This document shows, piece by piece, positions 52,213 to 62,200 of a stretch of 64,000 nt of DNA. Both the position numbers and the translations under genes were made by a program. Source of the stretch: Natranaeroarchaeum aerophilus (GTDB lineage Archaea > Halobacteriota > Halobacteria > Halobacteriales > Natronoarchaeaceae); contig NZ_JAKRVY010000001.1 of assembly GCF_023638055.1 (NCBI RefSeq), positions 441,815 to 505,814 of the forward strand, read 5' to 3'. The notes beneath the pieces are model-generated. The model was not told the origin of the DNA. It did no database searches and worked only from the letters and a program-made list of their open reading frames with translations. Each line of letters begins with the position of its first letter. Position 1 is the first letter of the stretch.

Positions 52213-54111
52213 TCACCATACCGCTTCTACGGGTGGGGGTCGGTCACCGGTTGAACGGTACGAGATTGATGAACAATCATCATGTGCTAGCTCTTCGAGA
52301 ACCTGAATGTTCACCGTGTTATTGGGTGCGGGCATATCCCAATACGCGTAGGTTCCAAGAAACTCAACATCGACAAGCGTCCCACGAATCAGGTCATGAA
52401 GCGTTGACTGAGCCCGATTACTGTCGATATCGATCTCGGGATAGCAAGCATGAGACTCGTGAGCGAGATCAGCATGGTACAGGACTGAGCTTTTCGTAGC
52501 TTCGTGAACAGCTCGACGAACTTCGTCTGACTGCTGATCGTCGAGAGCAATGTCTTCCTCGATAGTCTTCGAGATCGACCAAAATCGCCGCTGGGTACAC
52601 CAGTACATCGCCAGCTTCCAGAACGCTGCCTTCCCGTCGTCGTCGAGTTCATGGTCGCCGTTTTCGAGTGAGTCTGTACTATCGAGCAGGGCGGCGTAGG
52701 TTTCGGAAATGTACTTGCCGATGTAGCTGCCAGCCGTTTTTTGATAGGCAACTTCGTCGGAGCCGTCCATGTTGATCAACCCGTCCTTCTTGTGCCAGCG
52801 CGCTTTGTCCTCGATCCACTCTTCGGAATGCTCGTGATCGCCGTACCTGTACCAGCTGACGAAGCCTTCGTCGGAGTTGAACTGCGCGTCGGGCAGTTCG
52901 TCGAGGTCGTCGCGGTAGGTGAGGGGATAGAGATCAACGATCTTCCCCTGGCCGTAGCGGTCCCAGTATTCGGAGAGTTCGTTCTTGTCGATCAGCCACG
53001 GCATTCCGTCGGTGTCGCGCGTCGGGACGTTGAAAAACAGGACGTGTAGGTGGGGATAGCCCGCGCTGGTGAACTCCAAGACCTTCACATATTCCAGTCG
53101 TTGCCGAGGTCGTCCCGACACGGCTCCCTCCTGACCGAAGTGGAAGTTCGAGGAGTCGAGTGCCGAGCTCCAGGAGGGCACGCCCTCGCGCCGAGTGTCT
53201 TTCACCGTCGACGGATCAGACTTGAGGAACTGCGTGAGTCTGTGGAAATTCTCGTTGATATCCTGAATCGCACTCCAGAGCGAGTCGTGCTGTTTCGGAT
53301 CGGTGGTGAGAGTACAGAAAACACCGTTGTCACCGTGTTCGTAGCCCCATTCGAGGGAGGACTGCAAGCGCGCGAAGGCTTTGTTGACGCGACCTTCGGA
53401 GGTGAATCGGGTATTGAAACGTTTCGTCATCCGGCGTTTGTCCTGGCCGGTTCGTCTTCCTGAAAAGTGAACGTCGAAGACGAGTCTGTAATCGTTAGTT
53501 CGTTGGATGTAACGACGCAAGCTGTTCGCAAAGAGTTCCTTCTGGGAGTCGGATAGCTGTTTGAGTCCCGAAGTAGTGGATTTGAGGAGGTTCTGGCAGT
53601 ATTCTCGATCGTAGACGAGTTCGTTCGATTCTGTGTCTGTTTCAGTAATGCCTTCTGAAATCAAGTCAAGTAACTCAAGTGTGGGATGCGCGACCCGTCC
53701 GGCGTTGGAGTCCTCTAAGCGGACGAGATCGTGGTCTTGAGCGAGTTCTTCGAAAAAGCGGAGGGTGAACTGGTAGTCGTCGTCGGAGCCATCGAGCGCG
53801 GTCCAGCCGCTTTCGTCGTAAATGCGATTCATCGCGGCGTCGTACCGCTGCTCGGCGGATGGGCTGAGGAACTCGGGTTCTGTGTGAGTGTTCGCTCTGT
53901 TGCCTTTCAGCACCAGATGCGTCATGCTGGTGAGCAGGTAGCCCTCTGGGTGTTGAGCGAGAAACTTGAGGAGTCGAACGCGATCGCGGTTGCGGTCAGT
54001 CAGTTCGTCGGAGTCGGAGGTCTGGCCGTAGGCTGTGAGTCCTCGATCGGACAGGTAGTCCACCAAGGTGGATGTGTTACATCTTGAGGTGTCGATCGAG
54101 GCCGTCGACAT
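52213..54111 (-). CDS. rep: HUH rolling-circle replication initiator (Rep)
   Basis: A 632-residue initiator. Motif 1 FCTLTTDP (265-272), the HUH motif GYPHLHVLFF (351-360) and the tyrosine motif GSYIGKYISE with Tyr 463 and Tyr 467 and Lys 466 are all visible. It nicks one strand at a double-strand origin. About 260 residues precede motif 1, a long helical extension. The start overlaps the zinc-protein stop by one base. It supplies replication of the excised circle. Confidence 0.9.
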   Translation of the reverse strand: MSTASIDTSRCNTSTLVDYLSDRGLTAYGQTSDSDELTDRNRDRVRLLKFLAQHPEGYLLTSMTHLVLKGNRANTHTEPEFLSPSAEQRYDAAMNRIYDESGWTALDGSDDDYQFTLRFFEELAQDHDLVRLEDSNAGRVAHPTLELLDLISEGITETDTESNELVYDREYCQNLLKSTTSGLKQLSDSQKELFANSLRRYIQRTNDYRLVFDVHFSGRRTGQDKRRMTKRFNTRFTSEGRVNKAFARLQSSLEWGYEHGDNGVFCTLTTDPKQHDSLWSAIQDINENFHRLTQFLKSDPSTVKDTRREGVPSWSSALDSSNFHFGQEGAVSGRPRQRLEYVKVLEFTSAGYPHLHVLFFNVPTRDTDGMPWLIDKNELSEYWDRYGQGKIVDLYPLTYRDDLDELPDAQFNSDEGFVSWYRYGDHEHSEEWIEDKARWHKKDGLINMDGSDEVAYQKTAGSYIGKYISETYAALLDSTDSLENGDHELDDDGKAAFWKLAMYWCTQRRFWSISKTIEEDIALDDQQSDEVRRAVHEATKSSVLYHADLAHESHACYPEIDIDSNRAQSTLHDLIRGTLVDVEFLGTYAYWDMPAPNNTVNIQVLEELAHDDCSSISYRSTGDRPPPVEAVW

Positions 54112-54452
54112 CAGCTTTCGAGGTCCTCGTAGCACCGCGAGGTTCGAGCTGTGAACTCGTCGGGATCGGTGGGTGCGCGGAGATCGATGAGCGCGGCTTG
54201 CTTGGCCGCTCGAACACAACCGGAGCAGAGATCGATCTGCTCTTCGAGCGAGCCAATGACCGCGATCTCGTATCGACGGCATCCGCACTGATACGCGCGG
54301 AGGTCATCGTACGCGATCGGTGTTGCGTCACTCTCGTCGTAGCAGGAGCGACAGAGCGCGCGCTCGCCCGCGTGAGTACGAACGAGTTCCTCGCTGTACT
54401 CTTCGCACTCCGCGCAGTAGCCGGGAACGCCGTACGTGGGCGTCCCGGTCAC
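54111..54452 (-). CDS. Small zinc-ribbon protein upstream of rep
   Basis: A 113-residue protein with Cys pairs CAECEEYSEEL, CRSCYDE, CGCRRYE and CSGCVRAA, probably two zinc sites. It is first in a two-gene operon with rep (one-base overlap), so it may regulate replication or bind the origin. Small zinc proteins next to Rep are common in haloarchaeal plasmids and viruses. Confidence 0.75.
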   Translation of the reverse strand: MTGTPTYGVPGYCAECEEYSEELVRTHAGERALCRSCYDESDATPIAYDDLRAYQCGCRRYEIAVIGSLEEQIDLCSGCVRAAKQAALIDLRAPTDPDEFTARTSRCYEDLES

Positions 54453-54528
54453 AGGACCACCTCACGAGGAAGAAGTATCGAACCACGAACAGTGACCCGT
54501 CTCTGAGGAGTTTGGAACAGCGGGAAGA

Positions 54529-54551
54529 AAAGCGGCGAAAAACGCCGCTTT
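54529..54551 (-). terminator. Intrinsic-type terminator behind tRNA-Val
   Basis: AAAGCGGCG and CGCCGCTTT (nine perfect base pairs, loop of five) followed on the minus strand by TTTTCTT. It lies 15 bases after the tRNA end, inside the provirus, and would end tRNA transcription before the zinc-protein gene promoter region. Confidence 0.6.
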
Positions 54552-54563
54552 ACTTTTATATTC

Positions 54564-54578
54564 AGTGGGTTTGGGCAG
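54564..54578 (+). repeat. attR: 15-base repeat at the 3' end of tRNA-Val
   Basis: AGTGGGTTTGGGCAG, direct copy of 37443-37457. It covers the acceptor strand and first T-stem bases of the tRNA, so integration keeps the tRNA functional. Confidence 0.85.
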
Positions 54579-54640
54579 ATTTGAACTGCCGGCCTCCTCC
54601 ATGTCAAGGAGGTGTCATAACCAGACTAGACCACAAACCC
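54566..54640 (-). tRNA. tRNA-Val (anticodon GAC)
   Basis: A full cloverleaf on the minus strand: acceptor GGGTTTG/CAAACCC, D-arm with the GG of CTGGTT, anticodon stem CCTCC/GGAGG around loop TTGACAT (anticodon GAC, decoding GUC), T-arm GGCAG-TTCAAAT-CTGCC, discriminator A. No encoded CCA and no intron. It is the insertion site of the provirus. The variable loop is short, as for Val. Confidence 0.93.
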
Positions 54641-54757
54641 GGTCTGGTGCGCTTCTTTCTGCACTCACAGATATCCCGGGGATACAATTGAAGGTTTCGG
54701 ATTCGGCCGCCGGTTGCGGGTTCCCCACACGCAAGTCGTGCGACACGCTTAAGTCAG

Positions 54758-54773
54758 TGTACGAATTTGTACA
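54758..54773. promoter_or_regulatory. trp operon operator candidate TGTAC-N6-GTACA
   Basis: Perfect five-base arms 34-49 bases before trpD, just after an AT-rich box A-like CTTAAG (54748-54753), so it would overlap the transcription start. The half site TGTAC resembles the TGTACA TRP box bound by TrpY in methanogens; I infer a tryptophan-responsive repressor site. Confidence 0.5.
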
Positions 54774-54806
54774 TTGTAAGACTAAACAGTTCATTGGTGG
54801 TCTCTA

Positions 54807-55805
54807 ATGCAAGAGTATATCGAACGCGTGACCGAGGGCGAGGACCTGACACAGAACGAGGCACGGCAGGCCGCAAGCGCCGTGTTCGAGGACGCCACGG
54901 AGGCACAGATCGGGGCGCTGCTGACCGCGCTTCGGGCGAAAGGCGAGACCGAGACCGAGATCGCGGGCTTTGCCGAGGGAATGCGCGATGCTGCACGGAC
55001 GATCACGCCCGATCGGACGCCGCTGGTCGACACCTGCGGCACGGGCGGGGACGACTACGATACGATCAACGTCTCGACGACGAGCGCGATCGTCGCCAGC
55101 GGGGCGGGCGTCCCCGTTGCCAAGCACGGCAACTACTCGGTGTCGTCGAACTCGGGCAGTGCGGACGTCCTGGAGGAGGTCGGCGTCGACGTCGAGGCCG
55201 AGCCCTCGGCGGTCGAGGGGGCCATCGAGACCGACGGGATCGGCTTCATGCTCGCGCCGGTGTTCCACCCGGCGATGAAGGCCGTGATCGGCCCGCGCAA
55301 GGAACTCGGGATGCGAACGGTGTTCAACGTGCTCGGGCCGCTGACGAATCCGGCGGGGGCGGACGCACAGATTGTCGGCGTCTACGATCCCGAGCTCGTG
55401 CCAGTGCTGGCCCGGGCGCTTGCGCAGATGGACGTCGAGCGCGCGCTCGTCGTCCACGGCGCGGGCATGGACGAGATCACGGTTCACGACGAGACGACCG
55501 TTGCGGAGGTTTCCGGCGACGAGAGTACGGAGTACACCCTGACGCCCGCCGATCTCGGGCTGGACGTTCACCCGATTGACGCCGTCTCGGGCGGGACGCC
55601 GAGCGAGAACGCCGCCGACATGCGCGGGATCGTCGAGGGCGACGTCGAGGGCGCGAAACGCGACATCATCCTCGCGAATGCGGGCGCGGCGGTCTACATC
55701 GCAGGCGAGGCCGACTCGCTCGAAGCCGGTGTCAACGCCGCCCGCGAAGCGATCGAGTCTGGCGCGGCGGCCGACAAACTCGAACAGCTACGGACGGGCG
55801 TATGA
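54807..55805 (+). CDS. trpD: Anthranilate phosphoribosyltransferase
   Basis: Joins anthranilate and PRPP, second step of tryptophan synthesis. The 332 residues contain DTCGTGGDDYDTINVSTTSA (PRPP loop), KHGNYSVSS and NPAGAD, all typical, with a helical N-terminal domain. First gene of the trpDFEG operon: the four genes overlap by four bases each. The start is supported by the operator and box A directly upstream. Confidence 0.96.
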   Translation: MQEYIERVTEGEDLTQNEARQAASAVFEDATEAQIGALLTALRAKGETETEIAGFAEGMRDAARTITPDRTPLVDTCGTGGDDYDTINVSTTSAIVASGAGVPVAKHGNYSVSSNSGSADVLEEVGVDVEAEPSAVEGAIETDGIGFMLAPVFHPAMKAVIGPRKELGMRTVFNVLGPLTNPAGADAQIVGVYDPELVPVLARALAQMDVERALVVHGAGMDEITVHDETTVAEVSGDESTEYTLTPADLGLDVHPIDAVSGGTPSENAADMRGIVEGDVEGAKRDIILANAGAAVYIAGEADSLEAGVNAAREAIESGAAADKLEQLRTGV

Positions 55806-56467
55806 CGCGGGTCAAGATCTGCGGGCTGACGAGCGAGCGAGACGTCGAGACGGTGGTCGACGCTGGTGCTGACGCGCTCGGCTTCATCGTCGACGTGCCG
55901 GTCGATACCCCCCGGGAGCTGACCGTCGACCGTGCCGCCGAACTCGTCGCTTCCGTCCCGCCGTTTGCCTCGACGGTGCTCGTGACGATGCCCGAAACGC
56001 CCGAGGGCGCAATCGAACTCGTCGGGCGGATTCAGCCGGACACCGTCCAGCTCCACGGCGACCTGTCGCCCGCGGAGGCTGCGGCAGTGACTGATCAGGT
56101 CCTGGCGACCACGATCAAGGCGGTCGACGCCGACGAGCCCGAGCGCTGCGCCGAATACGTCGATTCGGTCGACGCGTTACTCGTTGACTCCGTCGACGGC
56201 GAGGGCGGGGGCGGCACCGGTGAAACCCACGACTGGGAGCGCACCGCGACAGTCGTCGCCGATCTCGACGTGCCGGTGATCCTGGCCGGTGGGCTCACTC
56301 CCGAAAACGTCGGCGAAGCGGTCGAGACCGTCGCCCCGTACGGCGTCGACGTTGCGAGCGGCGTCGAGCGCGAGCACCCCGATGCGGAGGGCTTGCGGAA
56401 GGACGCCGATGCAGTAGCGCGTTTTGTCGCCAATGCGAACGCGACCAGCGAGGCAACGATAGCATGA
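55802..56467 (+). CDS. trpF: Phosphoribosylanthranilate isomerase
   Basis: Isomerises PRA to CdRP. A 221-residue TIM barrel beginning VKICGLTS, with the catalytic Cys in KICG and the phosphate-loop ILAGGLTPENV and GVDVASGVE near the C-terminus. ATGA overlaps at both ends couple it with trpD and trpE. Length is normal. Confidence 0.95.
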   Translation: MTRVKICGLTSERDVETVVDAGADALGFIVDVPVDTPRELTVDRAAELVASVPPFASTVLVTMPETPEGAIELVGRIQPDTVQLHGDLSPAEAAAVTDQVLATTIKAVDADEPERCAEYVDSVDALLVDSVDGEGGGGTGETHDWERTATVVADLDVPVILAGGLTPENVGEAVETVAPYGVDVASGVEREHPDAEGLRKDADAVARFVANANATSEATIA

Positions 56468-58074
56468 CCAAACTCACGCCCACCCGAGAAGAGTTCAGCC
56501 AGCACGTCGCCGACGCCGCTGACGACGAAACGGACGCGGTCGTCGTGCGCACGGCGGTCGATCTCGACGTCGATGTCTCGCCCCTGTCGGCGTATGCGGC
56601 GCTGACGGGTCGGACGACCGACGTCCCGTCTGCCGATTACGCGTTCTTGCTGGAGAGTGCCCAGAAGACGGCGTCAAGCGATCCTGATGGCGCGTTCCGC
56701 CCGGCATCTGCGACCGCGGACCGACACGCACGCTACTCCTTCGTGGGCTACGACCCGGCGGCAGTCGTGACCGTGGACCCCGACGAGACCACGGTCGAGG
56801 TCCTCGGCGATGACCGCTACGCAGACCTGATCGACCCTGCAGGCGAGGATGCTACTGACACGCTCCGCTCGGCCCTGCCCGACGCCGCCCTCACGGGGTT
56901 CGAGAACGGCGACCGCCGCCAGCTCGATGGTGGGCTGGTCGGATTTCTCGCGTACGACGCGGTCTACGATCTCTGGCTCGACGACGTTGGGATCGAGCGT
57001 CCCGATTCGCGGTTTCCGGATGCCCAGTTCGTCCTGAACACGAAGACGCTGATCTTCGATGAGGTCGCAGAGTCGCTCTCGCTCGTTTTCACGCCGGTCG
57101 TACGCGAGGGCGACGACCCCGACGCGATCTACGACGACCTCGTGGCGGAGGCCGAACGTGTCGAGGAACTGCTCGCCGACGCGAGCGAGCCCGACTGTGG
57201 ACCGTTCGTTCGTGATCGCGAGGTCGCCGGACCGCAAGACGAGTACGAGGACGCGGTACGCGCGGCCAAAGAACACGTCCTCGATGGTGACGTCTATCAG
57301 GCCGTCGTCTCTCGAAAACGCGAGCTCTACGGCGACGTTGACCCGCTCGGGTTCTATCGCGCTCTGCGCGAGATCAACCCCTCGCCGTACATGTACCTGC
57401 TCGGCTACGACGATCTGACCATCGTCGGTGCGAGCCCCGAAACGCTCGTTTCGGTCGAGGGTGAGACGGTGACGTCGAACCCGATCGCAGGGACCTGCGA
57501 CCGTGGCGAGAGCCCGGTCGAGGACCGCCGACTGGCGGGCGAGATGCTCGCCGACGACAAGGAACGGGCCGAACACACGATGCTCGTCGACCTCGCGCGC
57601 AACGACGTGCGGCGGGTGAGTGAACCCGGATCGGTTCGGGTCGACGAGTTTATGAACGTCCTCAAGTACTCCCACGTCCAGCACATCGAGAGTACGGTCA
57701 CGGGAACGCTTGCGGCCGATGCAGATGCCTTCGACGCCACTCGTGCCTCGTTTCCTGCCGGAACGCTCTCGGGCGCGCCGAAGATCCGCGCGATGGAGAT
57801 CATCGACGATCTCGAACGCGAACCGCGGGGGATCTACGGCGGCGGCGTCGGCTACTTCTCGTGGACCGGCGACGCCGACATGGCGATCGTCATCCGGACC
57901 GCGACGATCGAACACGGCGAGGAGGATCGGATCACTGTACAGGCGGGGGCGGGACTGGTCGCCGACAGCCAGCCGGAAGCGGAGTACGAGGAGACCGAGA
58001 AGAAAATGGGTGGCGTTCTGGCAGCGATCGAGGAGATCGAGACACCCACCCCGGCGTCGGAGGTGAGCCGATGA
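56464..58074 (+). CDS. trpE: Anthranilate synthase component I
   Basis: Makes anthranilate from chorismate with ammonia from TrpG. The 536-residue enzyme has the chorismate-binding region with PSPYMYLLGYDDLTIVGASPE, the SNPIAGTCDRGE segment and the metal-binding AGAGLVADSQPEAEYEE. A region before residue 120 matches feedback-inhibition (tryptophan site) domains. Coupled to trpG by a four-base overlap. Confidence 0.95.
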   Translation: MTKLTPTREEFSQHVADAADDETDAVVVRTAVDLDVDVSPLSAYAALTGRTTDVPSADYAFLLESAQKTASSDPDGAFRPASATADRHARYSFVGYDPAAVVTVDPDETTVEVLGDDRYADLIDPAGEDATDTLRSALPDAALTGFENGDRRQLDGGLVGFLAYDAVYDLWLDDVGIERPDSRFPDAQFVLNTKTLIFDEVAESLSLVFTPVVREGDDPDAIYDDLVAEAERVEELLADASEPDCGPFVRDREVAGPQDEYEDAVRAAKEHVLDGDVYQAVVSRKRELYGDVDPLGFYRALREINPSPYMYLLGYDDLTIVGASPETLVSVEGETVTSNPIAGTCDRGESPVEDRRLAGEMLADDKERAEHTMLVDLARNDVRRVSEPGSVRVDEFMNVLKYSHVQHIESTVTGTLAADADAFDATRASFPAGTLSGAPKIRAMEIIDDLEREPRGIYGGGVGYFSWTGDADMAIVIRTATIEHGEEDRITVQAGAGLVADSQPEAEYEETEKKMGGVLAAIEEIETPTPASEVSR

Positions 58075-58694
58075 GCGGTACCGCGGAATCGCCCACGACG
58101 ACCGACACCGGGGACCGACCGACGGTTCTCTTCATCGATAACTTCGACTCCTTTACGTACAATCTCGTCGAGTACGTCAGCGAGTACGCGGATACCGCGG
58201 TCCTGCGGAATACCGCGTCGCTAAATGACGTGCGTGCCGAGCAACCGGATGCCATCATCATCAGTCCGGGGCCGGGCCATCCGAAACACGATCGGGATGT
58301 CGGGGTCACGATGGACGTGCTCCGGGAAATCAGCCCGGAGATGCCGACGCTCGGCGTCTGTCTCGGTCTCGAAGCGGCGGTCTACGAGTACGGCGGGACG
58401 GTCGGCCGTGCGCCCTCACCGATTCACGGAAAGGCCTCGTCGATCGAGCACGACGGCTCGGGCGTCTTTGACGGGCTCGACCAGGGCTTTCGGGGCGGTC
58501 GGTACCACTCGCTGGTCGCAACGGAGGTGCCGGACTGTTTCGAGGTGACGGCAAGTGCAGAGCACGCTGGCGAAGAGCTAGTGATGGGAATCAGACACCG
58601 CGAGTACCCGATCGAATGCGTCCAGTTCCATCCCGAAAGCGTCCTGACCGGGGTCGGTCACGATCTGATCGAGAACTTCCTCGACGGCCTCTAG
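58071..58694 (+). CDS. trpG: Anthranilate synthase component II (glutaminase)
   Basis: A 207-residue class I amidotransferase: FIDNFDSFTYN at the N-terminus, Cys nucleophile in GVCLGLEA (most relatives have GVCLGHQ), and catalytic His-Glu in FHPES. Supplies ammonia to TrpE. Last gene of the operon. Its stop codon TAG shares the palindrome CTAG with the stop of the convergent small gene, so both genes end on the same four bases. Confidence 0.95.
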   Translation: MSGTAESPTTTDTGDRPTVLFIDNFDSFTYNLVEYVSEYADTAVLRNTASLNDVRAEQPDAIIISPGPGHPKHDRDVGVTMDVLREISPEMPTLGVCLGLEAAVYEYGGTVGRAPSPIHGKASSIEHDGSGVFDGLDQGFRGGRYHSLVATEVPDCFEVTASAEHAGEELVMGIRHREYPIECVQFHPESVLTGVGHDLIENFLDGL

Positions 58695-58897
58695 ATACCG
58701 ACGAGCGTCAGTCCGTAGAGGATGGCGACGCCGACCGCAGCAATGGTGAGGAGTTTCCAGGCGAGGCTGAGCAGAAATCGGCCGACGATCGTCACGAGTG
58801 CGAGAAGCACGATGCCCACCAGCGCCTGTGCGAGCGGGTCCGAGGGCATTGCGTCGACGACCAGTGGTACTGCGGCAGGGGAGATCGCACTGAGCAT
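58691..58897 (-). CDS. Small membrane protein convergent with trpG
   Basis: A 68-residue protein with two hydrophobic segments (residues about 23-42 and 47-66) and no charged domain. Stop overlaps trpG as described there. Similar tiny membrane proteins with an LVGIVLLALVTIVGRFL-type first helix are common in haloarchaea; function unknown. Confidence 0.65.
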   Translation of the reverse strand: MLSAISPAAVPLVVDAMPSDPLAQALVGIVLLALVTIVGRFLLSLAWKLLTIAAVGVAILYGLTLVGI

Positions 58898-59292
58898 GCA
58901 GGGTACCTATCAGGCCTGCATGATAACCTTTGTGGGCGGCAACTGGCACGTACCATGTCAGCCAATCGTCGAAAGTGAAACCCAAAGAGGGCTCCGTGAT
59001 CGGCGACGATAGGATCACTTTCACTCCGCGAATGACCTAGTATTAATACGCCCGACCGTTAGTGTACGTACGAACTCGGGCCAGCGACTATGAGGGGGAA
59101 CAGTTCGCACGTTGACATAAAACAGACGTATCTATGAAATCAGAGTTGTTTTAGTGCAAACACAACCCAATTCAGTCGTTTTATGAGGATGGAATCAGTA
59201 CCAATGGTCCGTCACCGATTACCCCGAACTATGACGCACACAAACTACAAAATTGCCGGACAGTATCGTTATTCGACCGTGGTGAGCGCCGC
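58898..59292. other. Intergenic region upstream of nrdJ
   Basis: A 395-base gap with no convincing gene. It contains short self-complementary spots (GTACGTAC at 59064-59071) and AT-rich stretches (59115-59190) that may be the nrdJ promoter. No cobalamin-riboswitch-like fold is apparent, although the enzyme uses cobalamin; archaeal B12 riboswitches are in any case rare. Confidence 0.45.
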
Positions 59293-62200
59293 ATGAGCGA
59301 CGCGGAGCTCTCAGCGGACGACCTCTCCTTGCCGATCAAGCGGACGGTCGGAGATTCGCTTGAGGATCGACTCACCGGGAACGCCTATAACAATATTCTC
59401 CCGGCTCGCTACCTGCGCAAGGACGCCGATGGCGAACTCGTCGAGACGCCCGAAGAGCTCTTCGAGCGCGTCGGCGAGAACGTCGCGCTGGCCGAGGCGG
59501 TGTTCGAGGCCGAGAAACAGGGCACGGAGATCACCGTTACGCCCGACCAGCTCAAACCCGGTCATCCGCGCCGCGACGAGCTAGCAGCGGAAGTATTCGG
59601 CAAAGGGACGACCGCCGAAGACGACGCCGAGACGACGCTTTCGGTGTACAACGTCAACAAGTTCGCCTACGAGACGATCGTTCCCGAACTCCCCGCCGAG
59701 GTGCGCGAGCACGTCGAGGGCGTCGCCGACGAGTTCGTCGAGATGATGGAGTATCTGGACTTCATGCCGAACTCGCCGACGCTGATGAACGCGGGCGACG
59801 AGCTCCAGCAGCTCTCGGCGTGTTTCGTCGACTCGCCCGGCGACGACATCGACGACATTCACCAGACCGCAAAGGAGGCCGCACAGGTGTTCCAGAGCGG
59901 CGGCGGCATGGGCTATGCCTTCTGGAAGCTTCGCCCGTACGGCGATCCGGTCGGCTCGACCGGTGGTATCGCATCGGGACCGATCACATTCATGCGCACG
60001 TACGACCAGATGTGCGAAACGATCGCACAGGGGGGTGCGCGTCGTGGCGCACAGATGGGCGTCATGCGCGTCTCCCACCCCGATGTTATCCAGTTCATCC
60101 ACTCGAAGAACAAGGACGTCTCGCTGGCCGAGACGCTGCGACTGAACGACCCCGACGACTTCACGCACAACTCCTTTGCCGACGCGCTCGAAGAGGCCCG
60201 TGAACTGATCGACGACGAAGGGAAAGTTCCCAAACACCTTCGCAACGCCGTCGAGGGACACCTCTCTAACTTCAACATCTCCGTCGGCATCACCGACGAC
60301 TTCATGGACGCGCTCCAGAGCGGTGAGGAGTTCACCTTCACCAACCCACGCACCGAGGAGCCCCATATCGCGACGCCCGAAACCAAGGAGCTCTACGACA
60401 TGTTCGATCTCGGCGAGCACGTCGAGGTCGGCGAGGTACTCTCGATCCCCGCCGAGGCGCTCTGGGAGCGGATCATCCAGGGTGCCCACGAGAACGGCGA
60501 ACCGGGCGTCATCTACCTCGAACGGGTGAACAAACGCCACTCGTTCGACGTCGAAGAACATCCCGACCATCAGATCCTCGCGACGAACCCGTGCGTTACG
60601 GGAGAGACGCTGATCAGCACCGAAAACGGGCTCGTTCCGGCCGAAGAACTGTATGAGCAAGGTGTTGCGCGGGATGTCGTCGTCGATGGGCGACTCAGCG
60701 AGGACCGCATAAAAGAAGCGTCCAGTGTCTACAAAACCGGCGAAAAAGACATTTACAAGCTGACAACTGAGGAAGGATACGAGCTACGTCTAACCGCAGA
60801 CCACCGGGTAATGACGGCTGATGGCTGGGTCGAAGCTCAGGACCTCGATGCAGGTGATACCATCAACGTCCAGAACCGCAAGGGTGAATTCGGACAGCAC
60901 GGTAGCGCGGAGGAAGGTCGCGTACTTGGATGGCTCGTCGGAGATGGCCACCTCAAACACGGCGAAGAGCGCGCCGTTCTCAACTTCTACGACGAAGACT
61001 CCGAGATCTCCGGACAGTTCGCAGACGACGCTAATACTGTCGTACGTGAGCCGACCGGTAACGCGGATTACGAGATCGGCGTCAACGAGATTTCGCGAGA
61101 CGATGACTATCGCGGGCCGCAGGCGATCGAGCAGCGGATCCGATCGACCCGGCTCTACGAGTTCGCCGAACAGGCCGGGCTCACGGAGAACAAGTTACAG
61201 GTTCCCGACGCGGTCATGCGCGGTAGCGAAGAGATGGCGCGGGAATTCCTTCGTGCGCTGTTTACCGCCGACGGCGGTGTACAGGGCAACGTCGAAAAAG
61301 GCGTCTCGGTGCGACTGACGAGCACCGATACGGACCTGCTCAAAGACGTACAGCGCCTACTACTTAACTTCGGCATCTTCAGTAAAATCTACGAGGAGCG
61401 TCACGAAGCGGGGCTTCAGGAGATGCCGGATGGAAACGGTGGCACGGCAGAATACGAGCGTCAGGCCGATCACGATCTCCTGATCTCGAAGGACGATCTC
61501 CTTCGGTTCCGCGAGGAGATCGGCTTCATGCTTGACTCGAAGAACGAAGCACTCGACGAACGGATCGATGCATACGACCGTGGTCCGTACAGCGAGTCGT
61601 TCGACGCGACCGTCGAATCGGTCGAGCATGATGGCCACGAAGCGGTCTACGACCTGACCGAACCTGACACGAGCTCGTTCATTGCTAACGGTCTCGTCGT
61701 TCACAACTGCGGTGAGCAGCCGCTCGAAGAGTACGAGGCCTGTAACCTCGGCCACATCAACCTCTCGACGCTCGCCGACGAGGACGCCCCGGACTGGCGT
61801 ATCTGGTCCGAGGAACACGGCGACGAGTACGAGAGTCAGGAGGCGGCGATCAACGCCTTCCTTGAGGAGGCGATCGATTTCGAGGAACTTGACCACCGCG
61901 TCGAGTACGGGACACGCTTCCTCGAAAACGTCGTCACGATGTCGGATTTCCCGGTCGAGAAGATCGAACAGAAGGTCCGAGAGATGCGCAAGATCGGGCT
62001 GGGGATCATGGGACTGGCCCAGCTGTATATTCAGCTCGGTATCGCCTACGGTAGCGAGGAGTCCAACGAGGTCGCCAGCCAGCTGATGACCCACATCAAC
62101 CACGGCTCGAAAGCGGCCTCTCGGGAGCTCGCCGAGGACCGCGGTCCCTTCGCCGACTGGGAGGACTCGAAGTACGCCAACCCGACCGAGTACCGCGAGT

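Larger units (their letters stand above)
37443..54578. mobile_element. Integrated pleolipovirus-like provirus
   Basis: About 17.1 kb between direct copies of the tRNA-Val 3' end; the right copy keeps the tRNA intact. It has a tyrosine integrase next to attL, phiH1-type repressors, a block matching the conserved pleolipovirus gene order (VP3-like, spike, two membrane proteins, NTPase) and an HUH Rep. Size is close to known integrating betapleolipoviruses such as SNJ2. No gene is visibly broken, so it may be inducible. Two AT-richer blocks (40.1-41.8 and 47.0-52.2 kb) look like later acquisitions. Assignment to the family is by architecture; residue-level homology was not tested. Confidence 0.85.

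Noticed and set aside
56674-57915. 413-residue frame antisense to trpE
   Set aside because: Shadow of a conserved gene; no recognised domain and no promoter-like context.
58898-59292. Cobalamin riboswitch before nrdJ
   Set aside because: No B12-box-like conserved core or large fold was found, and the promoter lies close to the start.
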